64,000 bases of DNA from Aliiroseovarius sediminilitoris (GCF_900109955.1 NZ_FOJB01000001.1:2790001-2854000); one strand, 5' to 3'. Numbered from the stretch's first letter, positions 38,990 through 50,151 are shown. Notes: a model not told the origin generated them from the letters alone. Numbers and translations are program-made.

Positions 38990-39044
38990 ACAATCAGCGT
39001 TTGGTCCATTATAGACTGCCGGCTTGCACAGAATGGAACGCACC

Positions 39045-40235
<1,191 letters not shown>

Positions 40236-40345
40236 CTGCCCATGATCCGGTATAGTTGGCAGATTTCGCGTGATCGCGTAGCATTGCCCCTGTGTGATGC
40301 AGACCAGTTCGGCCCGCATCACCTCTGGATAAAGGGAGATTTCGC

Positions 40346-40702
40346 ATGAGCTATGTTCAAGGATTCCTCATCCCTGTGCCGATCGACAAAAAGGACGCCT
40401 ATCGCGACCTTGCGGCCCAGTCCGCGCCGATATTTCAGGAATACGGCGCAACCCGAATTGTCGAGACATGGAGCGAGACGACACCAGACGGCAAGGTCAC
40501 GGACTTTAAGCGCGCCGTCAAAGCGACGCCTGATGAAGCGGTTGTATTCTCGTGGATCGAATGGCCCGACAAAGACACCTGCGAGGCTGCCGCAAAACGC
40601 ATGGAATCCGACCCGCGCTGGAAAGAGATGGCCCAGATGCCATTTGACGGCAAACGCATGATCTGGGCCGGGTTCGACCCGATTTTTGAAGTCGAAAGCT
40701 GA
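40346..40702 (+). CDS. DUF1428 (YbaA-like) family protein
   Basis: A 118-residue cytoplasmic protein with the DUF1428 pattern: SYVQGFLIPVPIDKKDAYRD at the start, EYGATRIVETWSETTPDGKV in the middle and MPFDGKRMIWAGFDPIFEV at the end. It has a ferredoxin-like (dimeric alpha-beta barrel) fold and no known role. ATG at 40346 has AAAGGGA upstream. It is convergent with the LOG-family gene. Confidence 0.9.
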   Translation: MSYVQGFLIPVPIDKKDAYRDLAAQSAPIFQEYGATRIVETWSETTPDGKVTDFKRAVKATPDEAVVFSWIEWPDKDTCEAAAKRMESDPRWKEMAQMPFDGKRMIWAGFDPIFEVES

Positions 40703-40723
40703 TACAGACCGGCCCGAAAGGTG

Positions 40724-41566
40724 TTACCGCCCCGGAATATCCGTGCGCTTGCCCGGATTGTCCCAGCCGTCGATCACCTCAATCGCTTCCTGCGCGGTTT
40801 CGACGAAACGGAACAGGTCCAGATCGTCGGGGCTGATCGTGCCTGCGTCGGCCAAGGCCTCCCAATTCACAATCCGGGTCCAGAATTCGCGGCCGAACAG
40901 CAGGAACGGAACACGTTTCATGCGCCCGGTCTGGATCAGGGTCAGGCTTTCGAACATTTCGTCCAGCGTGCCGAAGCCGCCGGGGAAGATGGCGATCGCC
41001 TCGGCGCGCATCAGGAAGTGCATTTTGCGGATGGCGAAATAGTGAAAGTTGAAACACAGGTCGGGCGTCACGTATTCATTCGGCGCCTGTTCATGCGGCA
41101 ACACGATGTTCAGGCCGATGGACACGCCACCCGCATCAGCCGCGCCGCGGTTCCCGGCTTCCATCACACCTGGCCCGCCACCGGTGACGATCACATTTTC
41201 GCGGTGGTTGTTCACTTTGGAACGCAGGGTCATAAGCCGCGCAAACTCGCGCGCCTCATCATAAAACCGTGACAGATCGGCCAGCGTCTGGGTCCGCGCC
41301 GTGTCCTTCTTGGCAGGCTCGGGAATGCGCGCGCCACCAAACAGGACAACAGTGCTGTCCACCCCATATTCCTGCATCAACAGTTCAGGTTTCATCAGTT
41401 CCAACTGCCAGCGCACTGGGCGCAGGTCGTCGCGGCACATGAATTCCTGGTCGTCATAGGCCAGCTTATAGGCCTGCGCGCGCGTCTGCGGCGTATCTGG
41501 CGTGTGATGGGCGGCCTTGCGATCCTGTTCGCTGTCGCGGAACGGGTGGTTGCGTTCGTCTTTCAT
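40724..41566 (-). CDS. LOG family protein (TIGR00730-type, nucleotide phosphoribohydrolase-like)
   Basis: A 280-residue Rossmann-fold protein with both LOG signatures: GGGPGVMEAGNRGA and IAIFPGGFGTLDEMFE (the PGGxGTxxE motif). Members are often called lysine decarboxylases, but characterised ones cleave nucleoside 5'-monophosphates, including cytokinin precursors. The N-terminal 80 residues (up to LMKPELLMQEYGVDSTVVLF) are longer than in short LOG proteins. ATG at 41566 gives MKDERNHPFR; frames to 41644 exist but are unlikely. Confidence 0.88.
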   Translation of the reverse strand: MKDERNHPFRDSEQDRKAAHHTPDTPQTRAQAYKLAYDDQEFMCRDDLRPVRWQLELMKPELLMQEYGVDSTVVLFGGARIPEPAKKDTARTQTLADLSRFYDEAREFARLMTLRSKVNNHRENVIVTGGGPGVMEAGNRGAADAGGVSIGLNIVLPHEQAPNEYVTPDLCFNFHYFAIRKMHFLMRAEAIAIFPGGFGTLDEMFESLTLIQTGRMKRVPFLLFGREFWTRIVNWEALADAGTISPDDLDLFRFVETAQEAIEVIDGWDNPGKRTDIPGR

Positions 41567-41753
41567 GCTCACTGATCCTGTCACTAATGCGTTCTTCCAA
41601 GAGCTATCGCCTTTGACGATGAAGAACCAGTGTTGCGTTTTCACCTTGGCGCGACCGAGTCGCGAAGGCGCAATTCATTGCACAAACCTTCGTTCCCGCT
41701 TATAGCCCAATCGAAACCAATTTCGCCCAACGCCAAGCACGGAGCCTCTTCCC

Positions 41754-42581
41754 ATGTCGAATGCCCAACTCGAAGCCGCCATCGAAGCCGCCTGGGAGGC
41801 GCGCGATACAATCACCCCCAGCACCACCGGCGAAACTCGTGAAGCCATCGAAGACACGTTGAACGCGCTTGATGGCGGCGGGCTGCGCGTGGCGGAACGT
41901 CAGAAGAACGGTGACTGGCATGTGAACCAGTGGGCGAAAAAAGCCGTGCTGCTTGGGTTCCGACTGAAGGACATGGAACAGCACGACGGTGGCCCACAAG
42001 GCGCGGGATGGTGGGACAAGGTCGACAGCAAGTTCAAAGGCTGGGGCGATAATCAGTGGAAGGCCGCAGGTTTTCGCGCGGTTCCGAACTGCATCGTGCG
42101 CAAATCTGCCTTTATCGCGCCCGGCGTCGTCCTGATGCCCAGCTTCGTGAACCTTGGTGCCTATGTGGATGAAGGCACGATGGTTGACACGTGGGCGACG
42201 GTCGGCTCCTGCGCCCAGATCGGCAAGAACGTGCACCTGTCGGGCGGTGTCGGCATCGGTGGCGTGCTGGAACCCATGCAGGCTGGCCCGACGATCATCG
42301 AAGACAATTGCTTCATCGGCGCGCGGTCAGAGGTGGTCGAAGGCTGCATCGTGCGCGAAGGATCGGTGCTTGGCATGGGCGTGTTCATTGGCCAATCGAC
42401 CAAGATCGTCGACCGCGAAACCGGCGACATCATGTATGGCGAAGTGCCCCCCTATTCGGTTGTGGTCGCAGGCTCCATGCCCTCAAAAAACGGGATCAAC
42501 CTGTATTGTGCCGTGATCGTGAAACGGGTCGACGCCAAGACCCGCTCGAAAACCGGGATCAACGACCTGCTGCGCGATTGA
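41754..42581 (+). CDS. dapD: 2,3,4,5-tetrahydropyridine-2,6-dicarboxylate N-succinyltransferase
   Basis: DapD succinylates tetrahydrodipicolinate in the succinylase branch of diaminopimelate and lysine synthesis. The 275-residue protein has a helical N-terminal domain, the conserved [20 protein letters not shown] segment and left-handed beta-helix hexapeptide repeats ([20 protein letters not shown]). It ends [20 protein letters not shown]. Length is normal. dapE, in the same pathway, lies 2 kb downstream. A strong terminator follows. Confidence 0.97.
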   Translation: MSNAQLEAAIEAAWEARDTITPSTTGETREAIEDTLNALDGGGLRVAERQKNGDWHVNQWAKKAVLLGFRLKDMEQHDGGPQGAGWWDKVDSKFKGWGDNQWKAAGFRAVPNCIVRKSAFIAPGVVLMPSFVNLGAYVDEGTMVDTWATVGSCAQIGKNVHLSGGVGIGGVLEPMQAGPTIIEDNCFIGARSEVVEGCIVREGSVLGMGVFIGQSTKIVDRETGDIMYGEVPPYSVVVAGSMPSKNGINLYCAVIVKRVDAKTRSKTGINDLLRD

Positions 42582-42602
42582 CGACGGCATATCTGCATTC
42601 CA

Positions 42603-42635
42603 GGGCGCGCCGCAGACAGTCGGCGCGCCCTTTTT
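42603..42635 (+). terminator. intrinsic terminator after dapD
   Basis: GGGCGCGCCG at 42603-42612 pairs perfectly with CGGCGCGCCC at 42621-42630 (8-nt loop), followed directly by TTTTT. It starts 22 bp after the dapD stop. Confidence 0.92.
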
Positions 42636-42709
42636 CGTAGCTTTTGACAAAAAAAAGTGACGTATTTCCCGCTCTCCTGCGTATCACCTTCGAACAATGG
42701 GAGGTTATC

Positions 42710-42817
42710 ATGGTACGTATATTGCTACTCAGTGGTCTGATTGCCGTCGGTTTTGCCGCCGAAGCCGCACAGACTCGCAGCGCGCAACCCCCTTCGGCCT
42801 GCACATATTCAGTCTGA
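42710..42817 (+). CDS. possible 35-residue secreted peptide
   Basis: A short frame with ATG at 42710 and GGGAGG 5 bases upstream encodes MVRILLLSGLIAVGFAAEAA, then QTRSAQPPSACTYSV and TGA. The first 20 residues look like a signal peptide (one Arg, hydrophobic core, AEA before the cut), leaving about 15 residues with one Cys. It lies between the dapD terminator and the next gene, with TTGACA at 42644 as a possible -35. No homologue is recognised, and chance cannot be excluded. Confidence 0.4.
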   Translation: MVRILLLSGLIAVGFAAEAAQTRSAQPPSACTYSV

Positions 42818-42863
42818 ACCGGCAAGGCTTGATCCCGGCGCGGATGCAGCCTAAGCCCGGCGC

Positions 42864-43205
42864 ATGGAAAAAGAGAAAAAACCGAAAAAACCGCATCAGG
42901 TCTATACCCTGCTGGTCGAGGTTGGTCGCAAAGACGGGGACGGGCTGCCCGAGGGCGCGACTGGTGCTGCATTGGTTTGCTATGCCTCGGGCGTGGACGA
43001 GGCCGAAGCGGTGCGCGAAACTGTCGCCATCCTGAAGCAGGCCGATCTGGCGCCGCTGGATGTAAACGGCTATGGGAGTCTGGATGAGCGTCTGGCCGAA
43101 GGTCATGACATTCCCGGAGACGAGCGCACCCTGATGGGCCGGGCGCTCAAGGAAAACAGCGTGATCGTTGCCCAGATGACCCCGTTTTTTGACGAGGACA
43201 GCTAG
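42864..43205 (+). CDS. conserved hypothetical protein, 113 residues
   Basis: Soluble and acidic after a Lys/Pro-rich start (MEKEKKPKKPHQVYTLLVEV). I recognise no domain. The internal part, GVDEAEAVRETVAILKQADLAP, predicts a helix; strands flank it, and the end is VIVAQMTPFFDEDS. This could be a small alpha/beta fold. Its TAG stop abuts the ATG of the HAD gene, so the two are co-transcribed and probably translationally coupled. The location in the dapD-dapE interval may be meaningful. Confidence 0.75.
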   Translation: MEKEKKPKKPHQVYTLLVEVGRKDGDGLPEGATGAALVCYASGVDEAEAVRETVAILKQADLAPLDVNGYGSLDERLAEGHDIPGDERTLMGRALKENSVIVAQMTPFFDEDS

Positions 43206-43841
43206 ATGGGCACCGTTTTCTGGGACCTTGATGGCACCTTGACCGACCCGAAACGCGGCATCACCGGCAGCGTTGTGAAAGCGCTTCGCGAACTTGGGTT
43301 GGACGCGCCTTCGCCTGACAATCTGGAATGGGTGATCGGCCCTGCCCTGTTGTGGAGTTTCGAAAAGCTCGGCACGCCGGACCCCCAGACCGCGCTGGAA
43401 CATTACAGGGTGTTTTATGAAGATAAGGGCGGCATGTATGATTGCACCGTCTACGACAGGATCCCCGAGGCGTTGACCACCATCGGCGCGCGTCACGTGA
43501 TGCACATCGCCACCGCGAAACCCCACGCCTATGCCCGGAAGATCACGGCTCATTTTGGGTTGTCGAAATTCATGGCTCAAGAATTCGGCCCCGAGTTGGA
43601 CGGCACTCGCAATGACAAAGCCGAGTTGCTGGCTTATGCCCTGACGCAGACCGGGGATGATCCGGCGCACTGCATCATGATCGGGGATCGGCACTATGAC
43701 CTGAACGCCGCCCGTGCCGTCGGCATGAAGTTTGTTGCGGTCGCATGGGGTTATGGCGGAGCGGACGATCTGTCAGATGCAGATGCCCATGTGAACACAC
43801 CCGGTGAACTGCCGGGTATTGTCGATCAGTTCTTGGCTTAG
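43206..43841 (+). CDS. HAD-family phosphatase (phosphoglycolate phosphatase-like)
   Basis: A 211-residue HAD hydrolase. Motif I is FWDLDGTLTDPKRG at the N terminus, motif II is HIATAKPHAYA, the Lys is in GTRNDKAELL, and motif III/IV is MIGDRHYDLNAARAVG. The cap lies between motifs I and II, as in Gph and 5'-nucleotidase-like enzymes. Substrate is unknown. It starts immediately after the 113-residue gene and ends 10 bp before the convergent lipoprotein gene. Confidence 0.88.
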   Translation: MGTVFWDLDGTLTDPKRGITGSVVKALRELGLDAPSPDNLEWVIGPALLWSFEKLGTPDPQTALEHYRVFYEDKGGMYDCTVYDRIPEALTTIGARHVMHIATAKPHAYARKITAHFGLSKFMAQEFGPELDGTRNDKAELLAYALTQTGDDPAHCIMIGDRHYDLNAARAVGMKFVAVAWGYGGADDLSDADAHVNTPGELPGIVDQFLA

Positions 43842-43851
43842 AAACTACCGA

Positions 43852-44448
43852 TCACTCGGTCCGTACAATGGTCAGGAATTGATCCGGCAGGTTGGTGTCC
43901 GGTTCAATCAACGCAAGCAGCGGGATGGTGATTTCGGCGGTTTTTCCGTCCTCTGACAATATGCCATTGGTCTCGACAATTTCCTTGCCGGTGATTGTCA
44001 TATGGATGCGGCGGCCCTGAAAGGCCTGTTGCAGCATTCCCATCATCGACGGATCCACACCGCTTTCGGCAGCGGCCTGCTTCACCTCGGCCAGATCAAA
44101 GATCAGCCTAACATAGGGGCCATCCATCCGTTCAATGGTAACACCTTGATTGTGGTTCACTCCGCCACTCGCTGCATTCTGTTTGCCGGTCTCGATCTCG
44201 GCAATCAGATTGTCTATCGTGTCGGTCTTTTCCACCCGGCAACTGAACGACCCGTCTGCATTCGGTGTACCGACGCCTTCCTCGCACGGGTCTTGCCCGC
44301 TCTGGACGATCATTCCGTACATCTCTGGTCCCAAAATCATATGCGCCGACATGGTTGCCGTTTCATCGTCATGCACGACAAAATCCAGATCGGCGTTGAA
44401 GCAGGCCGACAGGGGAAGGACAACCAAAAAGAACAGTAGTTTTTTCAT
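43852..44448 (-). CDS. LppM-like lipoprotein
   Basis: A 198-residue lipoprotein with signal MKKLLFFLVVLPLSAC, the lipidated residue being Cys16. The mature part (FNADLDFVVHDDETATMSAH, then MILGPEMYG) resembles the LppM family, which adopts a mostly beta fold and is poorly characterised. LLALIEPDTNLPDQFLTI is near the C terminus. ATG at 44448 is preceded by GGAGCC. Frames open to 44658 would cross the dapE promoter and are rejected. It is divergent from dapE. Confidence 0.75.
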   Translation of the reverse strand: MKKLLFFLVVLPLSACFNADLDFVVHDDETATMSAHMILGPEMYGMIVQSGQDPCEEGVGTPNADGSFSCRVEKTDTIDNLIAEIETGKQNAASGGVNHNQGVTIERMDGPYVRLIFDLAEVKQAAAESGVDPSMMGMLQQAFQGRRIHMTITGKEIVETNGILSEDGKTAEITIPLLALIEPDTNLPDQFLTIVRTE

Positions 44449-44598
44449 AGAAGGCTCCGAAACGGCCAGAAAGGGTTGCACGCAGGTTAGAACGGCCCCC
44501 ACCCAAGGTCCAGCCTGACCATTGCAACACACCTCGGCGACCACAGATTGCCCTGCCCCCACCAACCTATTACAGATGTTGGAAAGGAGCACGCAAAC

Positions 44599-45756
44599 AT
44601 GCCCGACACATCCCATACACCGGTCGACCCGGTGGCCCTGACACAGCAACTGGTGCAATGCCCATCAGTGACACCGGAAGAAGGTGGGGCATTGCGATTG
44701 CTTGAGAAACTGTTGTCGGATGCGGGCTTTGCCTGCACCCGGATCGACCGGGGCGGCGTGTCGAACCTGTTTGCCCGATGGGGCTCGGGAAATGCCCGCA
44801 CGCTGGGCTTCAACGGCCATACAGACGTGGTACCGGTGGGCGACGCGGATGCCTGGACCGTTGACCCTTTCGGGGCGGAAATTCGGGACGGGTATCTTTA
44901 CGGGCGTGGCGCGACGGACATGAAATCCGGCGTGGCCGCATGGGTCGCCGCAGCCATTGATTTTGTGGCGGATGCGCCCGAAAACGCCTCGCTGGTCATC
45001 ACCATCACCGGCGACGAAGAAGGCGACGCCACCGATGGCACGACCGCCATTCTGGATTGGATGGCCGATACGGGCGAGGGTATGGACGACTGCATCGTTG
45101 GCGAACCAACCAGCCCAGACATAATGGGCGAAATGATGAAAATCGGGCGGCGCGGGTCGATGACGACGTTTTTCACGGCGCGCGGTGTGCAGGGCCATTC
45201 CGCCTATCCCCACCGCGCTCTGAACCCGGTGCCCGCGCTGGCGCAGTTGATCGCCGACCTTACAGGGCACGAGATGGACAAGGGCACCGACCATTTCGAC
45301 GCTTCGACTTTGGCGGTGACGACCTTTGACACCGGAAACCCTGCCACCAACGTCATTCCTGCCGAATGCAAGGCGACAGTGAACATCCGCTTCAACGATG
45401 CCCACACTTCAGACGACCTGATCCAATGGCTCGCCACGGAAGCCACCCGCGTTGGCAAGGCCACCGGCGTTGATATCGAGATGACTACAAAAGTGTCGGG
45501 CGAAAGTTTCATCACGCCACCCGGCGCGCTTTCGGATCTTGTTGCCAATGCGGTCGAAGCCGAGGTCGGACGACGGCCAGAAGCGTCCACAACCGGCGGC
45601 ACCTCCGACGCACGCTTCGTCAAGAATATCTGCCCAGTCGTCGAGTTTGGCCTTGTCGGCAGAACCATGCATCAGGTGGACGAACGGGTGGAAGTGGCCC
45701 AGATCGGACAGCTGAAAACCATATATTCACGCATTATCCGGGATTATTTTGCATGA
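44599..45756 (+). CDS. dapE: succinyl-diaminopimelate desuccinylase
   Basis: DapE is a di-zinc peptidase-family (M20) enzyme that makes LL-diaminopimelate for lysine and peptidoglycan. The 385-residue protein has the zinc-site motifs [13 protein letters not shown] and [16 protein letters not shown], then [14 protein letters not shown] with the catalytic Glu. The lid region is [20 protein letters not shown], and [11 protein letters not shown] is near the end. GGAAAGGAGC precedes the ATG. The stop overlaps the rnr start by 4 nt. Confidence 0.97.
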   Translation: MPDTSHTPVDPVALTQQLVQCPSVTPEEGGALRLLEKLLSDAGFACTRIDRGGVSNLFARWGSGNARTLGFNGHTDVVPVGDADAWTVDPFGAEIRDGYLYGRGATDMKSGVAAWVAAAIDFVADAPENASLVITITGDEEGDATDGTTAILDWMADTGEGMDDCIVGEPTSPDIMGEMMKIGRRGSMTTFFTARGVQGHSAYPHRALNPVPALAQLIADLTGHEMDKGTDHFDASTLAVTTFDTGNPATNVIPAECKATVNIRFNDAHTSDDLIQWLATEATRVGKATGVDIEMTTKVSGESFITPPGALSDLVANAVEAEVGRRPEASTTGGTSDARFVKNICPVVEFGLVGRTMHQVDERVEVAQIGQLKTIYSRIIRDYFA

Positions 45757-48008
45757 GCCAGATCCCTACCAAACAGGACATCCTGAACTGGATTTCCGAA
45801 AACCCGACCCAAACCGGCAAGCGCGACATCGCGCGGGCCTTCGGGATCAAGGGGGCAGCGCGCATCGACCTGAAACGCCTGCTGAAAGAGTTGGAAGCCG
45901 AAGGCCATCTGGCAAAGCGCGGCAAGACCTACCGTGACCCTGACAAACTCCCGCCCGTCGCGGTTCTGCGGGTGGACGCAGCCGATGCCGACGGCGACAT
46001 GTATGCCACGCCGATGGAATGGGCAGGCGAAGGGGCCGTCCCCCGCGCGCTTCTGGTGATGAAAAGCTCGGACCCCGCGTTGGAACAAGGCGAGCGTATT
46101 CTGGCTCGCATGACCGAAGTGCAGGACGAGCCCTATGGCTACGAGGCGCGGCTGATCCGTCGCATCGGCACCAATCCGATCCGCATTCTGGGCATCTATC
46201 GAAAAGGGTCGGACGGCGGACGTATCGTGCCGGTCGACAAGGGGCAGGACAAGGAATGGCGGGTCGACCCCGGTGCCGATGAAGGCGCGAAAGATGGCGA
46301 ACTGGTCGAGGCACAGCAATCCGGTCCGAAATCCCGTATGGGCTTGCCGCGCGCGCGTATTGTCGCCCGGCTGGGCGATCCGACCGCCCCCAAGGCGGTG
46401 AGTCTTATCGCGATCCACCAACATGGTATCCCCGACGCGTTTCCAGACAACGTGATTGAAGAAGCCGACGCGATGAAACCTGCGGGACTGAAAGGGCGCG
46501 AAGACCTGCGCCACCTGCCGCTGATCACCATCGACCCTTCGGATGCCCGTGACCATGATGATGCCTGCTATGCGCACGCTGACGACAACCCGAAAAACCC
46601 CGGCGGCCATGTGGTCTGGGTCGCCATAGCGGATGTCGCGCATTACGTGACCCCCGGCTCGGATCTGGATTTCGAGGCCCGACGGCGCGGCAACTCGACC
46701 TATTTCCCCGACCGTGTGGTGCCGATGCTGCCTGACCGGCTGTCAGGCGATCTGTGCAGCCTGCACGAAGGCGTGCCGCGCGCTTGTATCGCCGTGCGTA
46801 TGGTGCTGGACGCACAAGGGCACAAACTCAGCCACAGCTTCATTCGCGGGCTGATGAAGTCCCACGCGTCGCTGAATTATGCCGAGGTTCAGGCCGCGCA
46901 GGACGGAAACCCCAACGAGAAATGCGCGCCTTTGATGGACGATGTCATCGCGCCACTATTTGCCGCGTATGAAGTGACCAAACAGGCGCGTGCATCACGC
47001 CAACCGCTGGATTTGGACCTGCCAGAACGAAAGATCATTCTGGACGACGAAGGCAAGGTCACATCGGTCGCCTTTGCCGAACGGTTCGACGCGCACCGTT
47101 TGATCGAGGAATTCATGATCCTTGCCAATGTCGCCGCCGCCGAAGAACTGACCCGCTTGCGTCGCCCGCTTTTGTTCCGGGTTCACGAAGAACCAAGCCC
47201 CGAGAAGCTGGAGGCGCTGCGTGAGGTCGCACAAGCGTCCGGGTTCACGTTGGCCAAGGGACAAGTGCTGAAAACCCGCCACTTGAACAACCTGCTGGCT
47301 CAGGCTCAGGACACCGAGTTTGACGAACTGGTTAACCTGTCCACCCTAAGATCAATGTCGCAAGCCTATTATTATCCCGAGAATTTCGGGCATTTCGGGC
47401 TGGCGCTGCAATCTTATGCGCATTTCACATCGCCCATCCGGCGCTATTCCGACCTGATCGTGCACCGCGCCCTGATCTCTGGCCATGGCTGGGGCAAGGA
47501 TGGCCTTAGCCCCGAGGATATCGAACGGCTCGAGGCCACGGCCCAGCACATCTCGGAAACCGAGCGGCGGTCGATGGCCGCCGAACGTGACACCACCGAC
47601 CGCTATCTGGCGGCCTTTCTGGCCGAACGGGTCGGCAACGAGTTTACCGGGCGCGTGTCCGGCATCGCGCGGTTTGGCCTGTTCGTGAAACTGGACGAGA
47701 CAGGTGCCGACGGGCTGGTGCCCATCAGTTCGCTGGGCAACGAGTATTTCCGCCATGATAAAGACGAACAGGTGCTGGTGGGCGAGCGGTCCGGGTTGGT
47801 GATCGGTCTTGGACAACGCGTGACCGTCCGACTGGCCGAAGCCATTCCCACGACCGGCGGGCTGACACTTGAACTTCTGAACATTGAAGGGCGCAAACTG
47901 ACCCCTGGCAGAACCCGCAAAGGCGGGAAGTCGGCGCCAAGGAAACCCATGACCACAAAGCGGGAATCCGCGAAGACAAAAAAGAAAGTGAAGCGATCTC
48001 GTAAGTAG
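45753..48008 (+). CDS. rnr: ribonuclease R
   Basis: RNase R is a 3'-to-5' exoribonuclease that degrades structured RNA. The 751 residues show an N-terminal winged-helix region ([20 protein letters not shown]), cold-shock-type OB folds, and the RNB catalytic domain with [14 protein letters not shown] near residue 262. It also has [20 protein letters not shown] and [16 protein letters not shown], an S1 domain ([20 protein letters not shown] near 630) and a Lys/Arg-rich tail ([11 protein letters not shown]). It is coupled to dapE by an ATGA overlap. Confidence 0.96.
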   Translation: MSQIPTKQDILNWISENPTQTGKRDIARAFGIKGAARIDLKRLLKELEAEGHLAKRGKTYRDPDKLPPVAVLRVDAADADGDMYATPMEWAGEGAVPRALLVMKSSDPALEQGERILARMTEVQDEPYGYEARLIRRIGTNPIRILGIYRKGSDGGRIVPVDKGQDKEWRVDPGADEGAKDGELVEAQQSGPKSRMGLPRARIVARLGDPTAPKAVSLIAIHQHGIPDAFPDNVIEEADAMKPAGLKGREDLRHLPLITIDPSDARDHDDACYAHADDNPKNPGGHVVWVAIADVAHYVTPGSDLDFEARRRGNSTYFPDRVVPMLPDRLSGDLCSLHEGVPRACIAVRMVLDAQGHKLSHSFIRGLMKSHASLNYAEVQAAQDGNPNEKCAPLMDDVIAPLFAAYEVTKQARASRQPLDLDLPERKIILDDEGKVTSVAFAERFDAHRLIEEFMILANVAAAEELTRLRRPLLFRVHEEPSPEKLEALREVAQASGFTLAKGQVLKTRHLNNLLAQAQDTEFDELVNLSTLRSMSQAYYYPENFGHFGLALQSYAHFTSPIRRYSDLIVHRALISGHGWGKDGLSPEDIERLEATAQHISETERRSMAAERDTTDRYLAAFLAERVGNEFTGRVSGIARFGLFVKLDETGADGLVPISSLGNEYFRHDKDEQVLVGERSGLVIGLGQRVTVRLAEAIPTTGGLTLELLNIEGRKLTPGRTRKGGKSAPRKPMTTKRESAKTKKKVKRSRK

Positions 48009-48059
48009 TTGTTAAGGTCCAGGTGGGACAATGGGTTTGAGTTGGTGTTGAACAGTACG

Positions 48060-49196
48060 ATGTTAGAAACAGATTTTAAGGCATGGTGTCATGCCTTCCA
48101 GAAACGCGCTGATCAGGCTGGGGTTTCGGCCCAGACGTTAGAGTTTTGCGCGAGTTACTTGCGACCTGATCCCCGCGTGCTTGAGAGGCAATCAAATCAG
48201 TCCGAATTCACGCTCAACATCTCGCAATATCTTGATCGCGCGGTGACGGATAACCGCATTCGCAAGGGACGCGCGCGGTTTCGAGCCAACCGCGCGCTTT
48301 TGAACAGTATCTCAGAACAATTTGGTGTGGACGCGCAGGTCATTCTGGCCATTTGGGGGCTGGAAACCGATTACGGTGCGACGCGCGGCGATTGGCCGGT
48401 TCTGACCGCGCTGGCAACCCTGGCACAATCCGGACACCGTTCCGAGTTTTTCGAAGATGAGCTGATTGCCGCATTGATGATCATTGATGCCGGTGACATT
48501 GCCCCCGCTTCCATGCTGGGATCCTGGGCCGGGGCCATGGGGCATGGGCAGTTCCTGCCGTCGAGCTATCAACGCTTCGCGGTCGACAGTGATGGGGACG
48601 GGCGGCGCGATATCTGGGGCGACGATCCGCAAGACGGGTTGGCCTCAATCGCGAACTACCTTGCCGAACATGGCTGGCGCATGAGCCGCCCCTGCCGCGT
48701 CGAGGTCACATTGCCCAGCGGGTTCGACTATGCTTTGGCGGGCCGTCAAACGAAGCGACCGGTCCTGGACTGGGCGGGGATGGGCGTCCGCTCGGCAGAT
48801 GGCGAACCGGTTCCGGACTATGGCGACGCCTCGGTCGTTCTGCCATCTGGGGCAAGTGGTCCTGCCTTCATGACATTTGGCAATTTCGAGGTGTTGCTGA
48901 CTTACAATCGTGCCGAAGCCTATGCCATCGCCGCCGGGTATCTGGCGGATCGAGTGCAGGGCGGGCGACCGATCAAAACCAGATGCCCGGGCGATCTTGT
49001 TGTGTTGACGCGCGACAGGATGCGCGAAGTGCAGGAGCGTTTGACGACAGCCGGATATGACACGCAAGGCGTCGATGGGTTCCCCGGCCCCAACACCGCG
49101 GCTGCGTTGCGATCTTATCAACGCGACCGCGGATTGGTCGCAGACGGGTTCGGGTCCGGCGCGATACTTGACCGGCTTCGCGCCGAGGATGGCTGA
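48060..49196 (+). CDS. MltB-type lytic murein transglycosylase with C-terminal peptidoglycan-binding domain
   Basis: Lytic transglycosylases cleave the glycan of peptidoglycan. This 378-residue protein has the MltB catalytic segment AIWGLETDYGATRGDWPV, with Glu as the acid, then GSWAGAMGHGQFLPSSYQRF and a C-terminal PG_binding_1 domain (REVQERLTTAGYDTQGVDGF). No signal peptide or lipobox is seen from ATG 48060, GTG 48045 or TTG 48009, which is odd for an enzyme that acts in the periplasm. The true start is therefore uncertain. It follows rnr by about 50 bp. Confidence 0.88.
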   Translation: MLETDFKAWCHAFQKRADQAGVSAQTLEFCASYLRPDPRVLERQSNQSEFTLNISQYLDRAVTDNRIRKGRARFRANRALLNSISEQFGVDAQVILAIWGLETDYGATRGDWPVLTALATLAQSGHRSEFFEDELIAALMIIDAGDIAPASMLGSWAGAMGHGQFLPSSYQRFAVDSDGDGRRDIWGDDPQDGLASIANYLAEHGWRMSRPCRVEVTLPSGFDYALAGRQTKRPVLDWAGMGVRSADGEPVPDYGDASVVLPSGASGPAFMTFGNFEVLLTYNRAEAYAIAAGYLADRVQGGRPIKTRCPGDLVVLTRDRMREVQERLTTAGYDTQGVDGFPGPNTAAALRSYQRDRGLVADGFGSGAILDRLRAEDG

Positions 49197-49203
49197 TCAG
49201 CGG

Positions 49204-50151
49204 TCATTCGAACTCCATCTCAGTGAAAACCTGACCGGCATTCCTGGTGGCCAACTCTTCAAACGTGTCATGACGCGCGAACGGTGACTGGTCGACATAA
49301 TAGGCGTCTTCCAACGTGCCGCCGTCGTCCAGCAGTTTGCCGACCTCGGCGCGCAGATGTTTCAGATATCCGATCGTGTGTTCTTCGACCTGCGCCATGT
49401 TGGTGGGGTAGCCGTGGCCGGGAATCACATAGGTGGCACCCAGCGGGGCAAAGGTGGTTTCCCAGGTTTCGATCCAGCAGCTTGTGCAAGTGTCTTCGAA
49501 AATTGGCGGTATACGGTTGTGAAAGGCCATGTCGCCTGCAATCACCAACCCATCATCCGGCAGCCACACCTGAATATCGCCGGGGCTGTGGGCCGGGCCG
49601 GAATAGAGCACTTCGATAGTCTTGTTGCCCATTGTGATGGTTTCTTTTTCTTCAAACGTGCGGGTTGGTCCCATCGGCACCGTCCCCTCTGCGTTCTCGC
49701 GCGCATAGCGTGTCATGCCGTCATATATCTGGGCAGAATATTCTTCGAACTCTTGGGCGGCATCGACATGGGCCAGCACTTCGACCCCTTGGTCGATCCA
49801 GTAATTGTTGCCCAGCATAGCGTGCCCCTGTCCGTTCTCGTTGATTACGAGCTTGACGGGTTGGTCCGTGATCGCCTTGATTTCTTCATGTAATGCCGCG
49901 GCCAGCTTGGCGTTGGCCCCTGCATTGATCACCACGACGCCATCGCCAGTCACAATGAAACTGAGGTTGTTGTTATGGCCTGCATTCTCATAACCCGGAG
50001 GTGCGGTGGCCCCGATGGCCGACCAGACATCCGGGATCACCTCGACCGGTTTTTCATAAAGCACCGAGTCAGGATACTGGTCGAGGATTTCTTGATCGGC
50101 AAAAGCTGCCAGTGTGATCAGAGATAAAACGGCTGTGAAGAAGCGTAACAT
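49204..50151 (-). CDS. MBL-fold hydrolase-like periplasmic protein with degenerate metal motif
   Basis: A 315-residue protein with a signal-like start (MLRFFTAVLSLITLAAFADQ). It has the metallo-beta-lactamase fold pattern: LSFIVTGDGVVVINAGAN, GPAHSPGDIQVWLPDDGLVI with His188, AGDMAFHN with Asp207, and IPGHGYPTNMAQVEEH with His246. The usual HxHxDH site reads NENGQGHAMLGN at 104-115, replacing the first His with Asn, the second with Gln, Asp with His and the last His with Ala. The metal centre is thus altered or lost. ATG at 50151 has GAGGA before it. It resembles SoxH/quinoprotein-associated MBL proteins only loosely. Confidence 0.82.
   Translation of the reverse strand: MLRFFTAVLSLITLAAFADQEILDQYPDSVLYEKPVEVIPDVWSAIGATAPPGYENAGHNNNLSFIVTGDGVVVINAGANAKLAAALHEEIKAITDQPVKLVINENGQGHAMLGNNYWIDQGVEVLAHVDAAQEFEEYSAQIYDGMTRYARENAEGTVPMGPTRTFEEKETITMGNKTIEVLYSGPAHSPGDIQVWLPDDGLVIAGDMAFHNRIPPIFEDTCTSCWIETWETTFAPLGATYVIPGHGYPTNMAQVEEHTIGYLKHLRAEVGKLLDDGGTLEDAYYVDQSPFARHDTFEELATRNAGQVFTEMEFE

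Noticed and set aside
42644-42672. A sigma-70 promoter before the small peptide gene
   Set aside because: TTGACA is present, but no acceptable -10 hexamer lies at 16-18 bp, so only a candidate -35 can be claimed.
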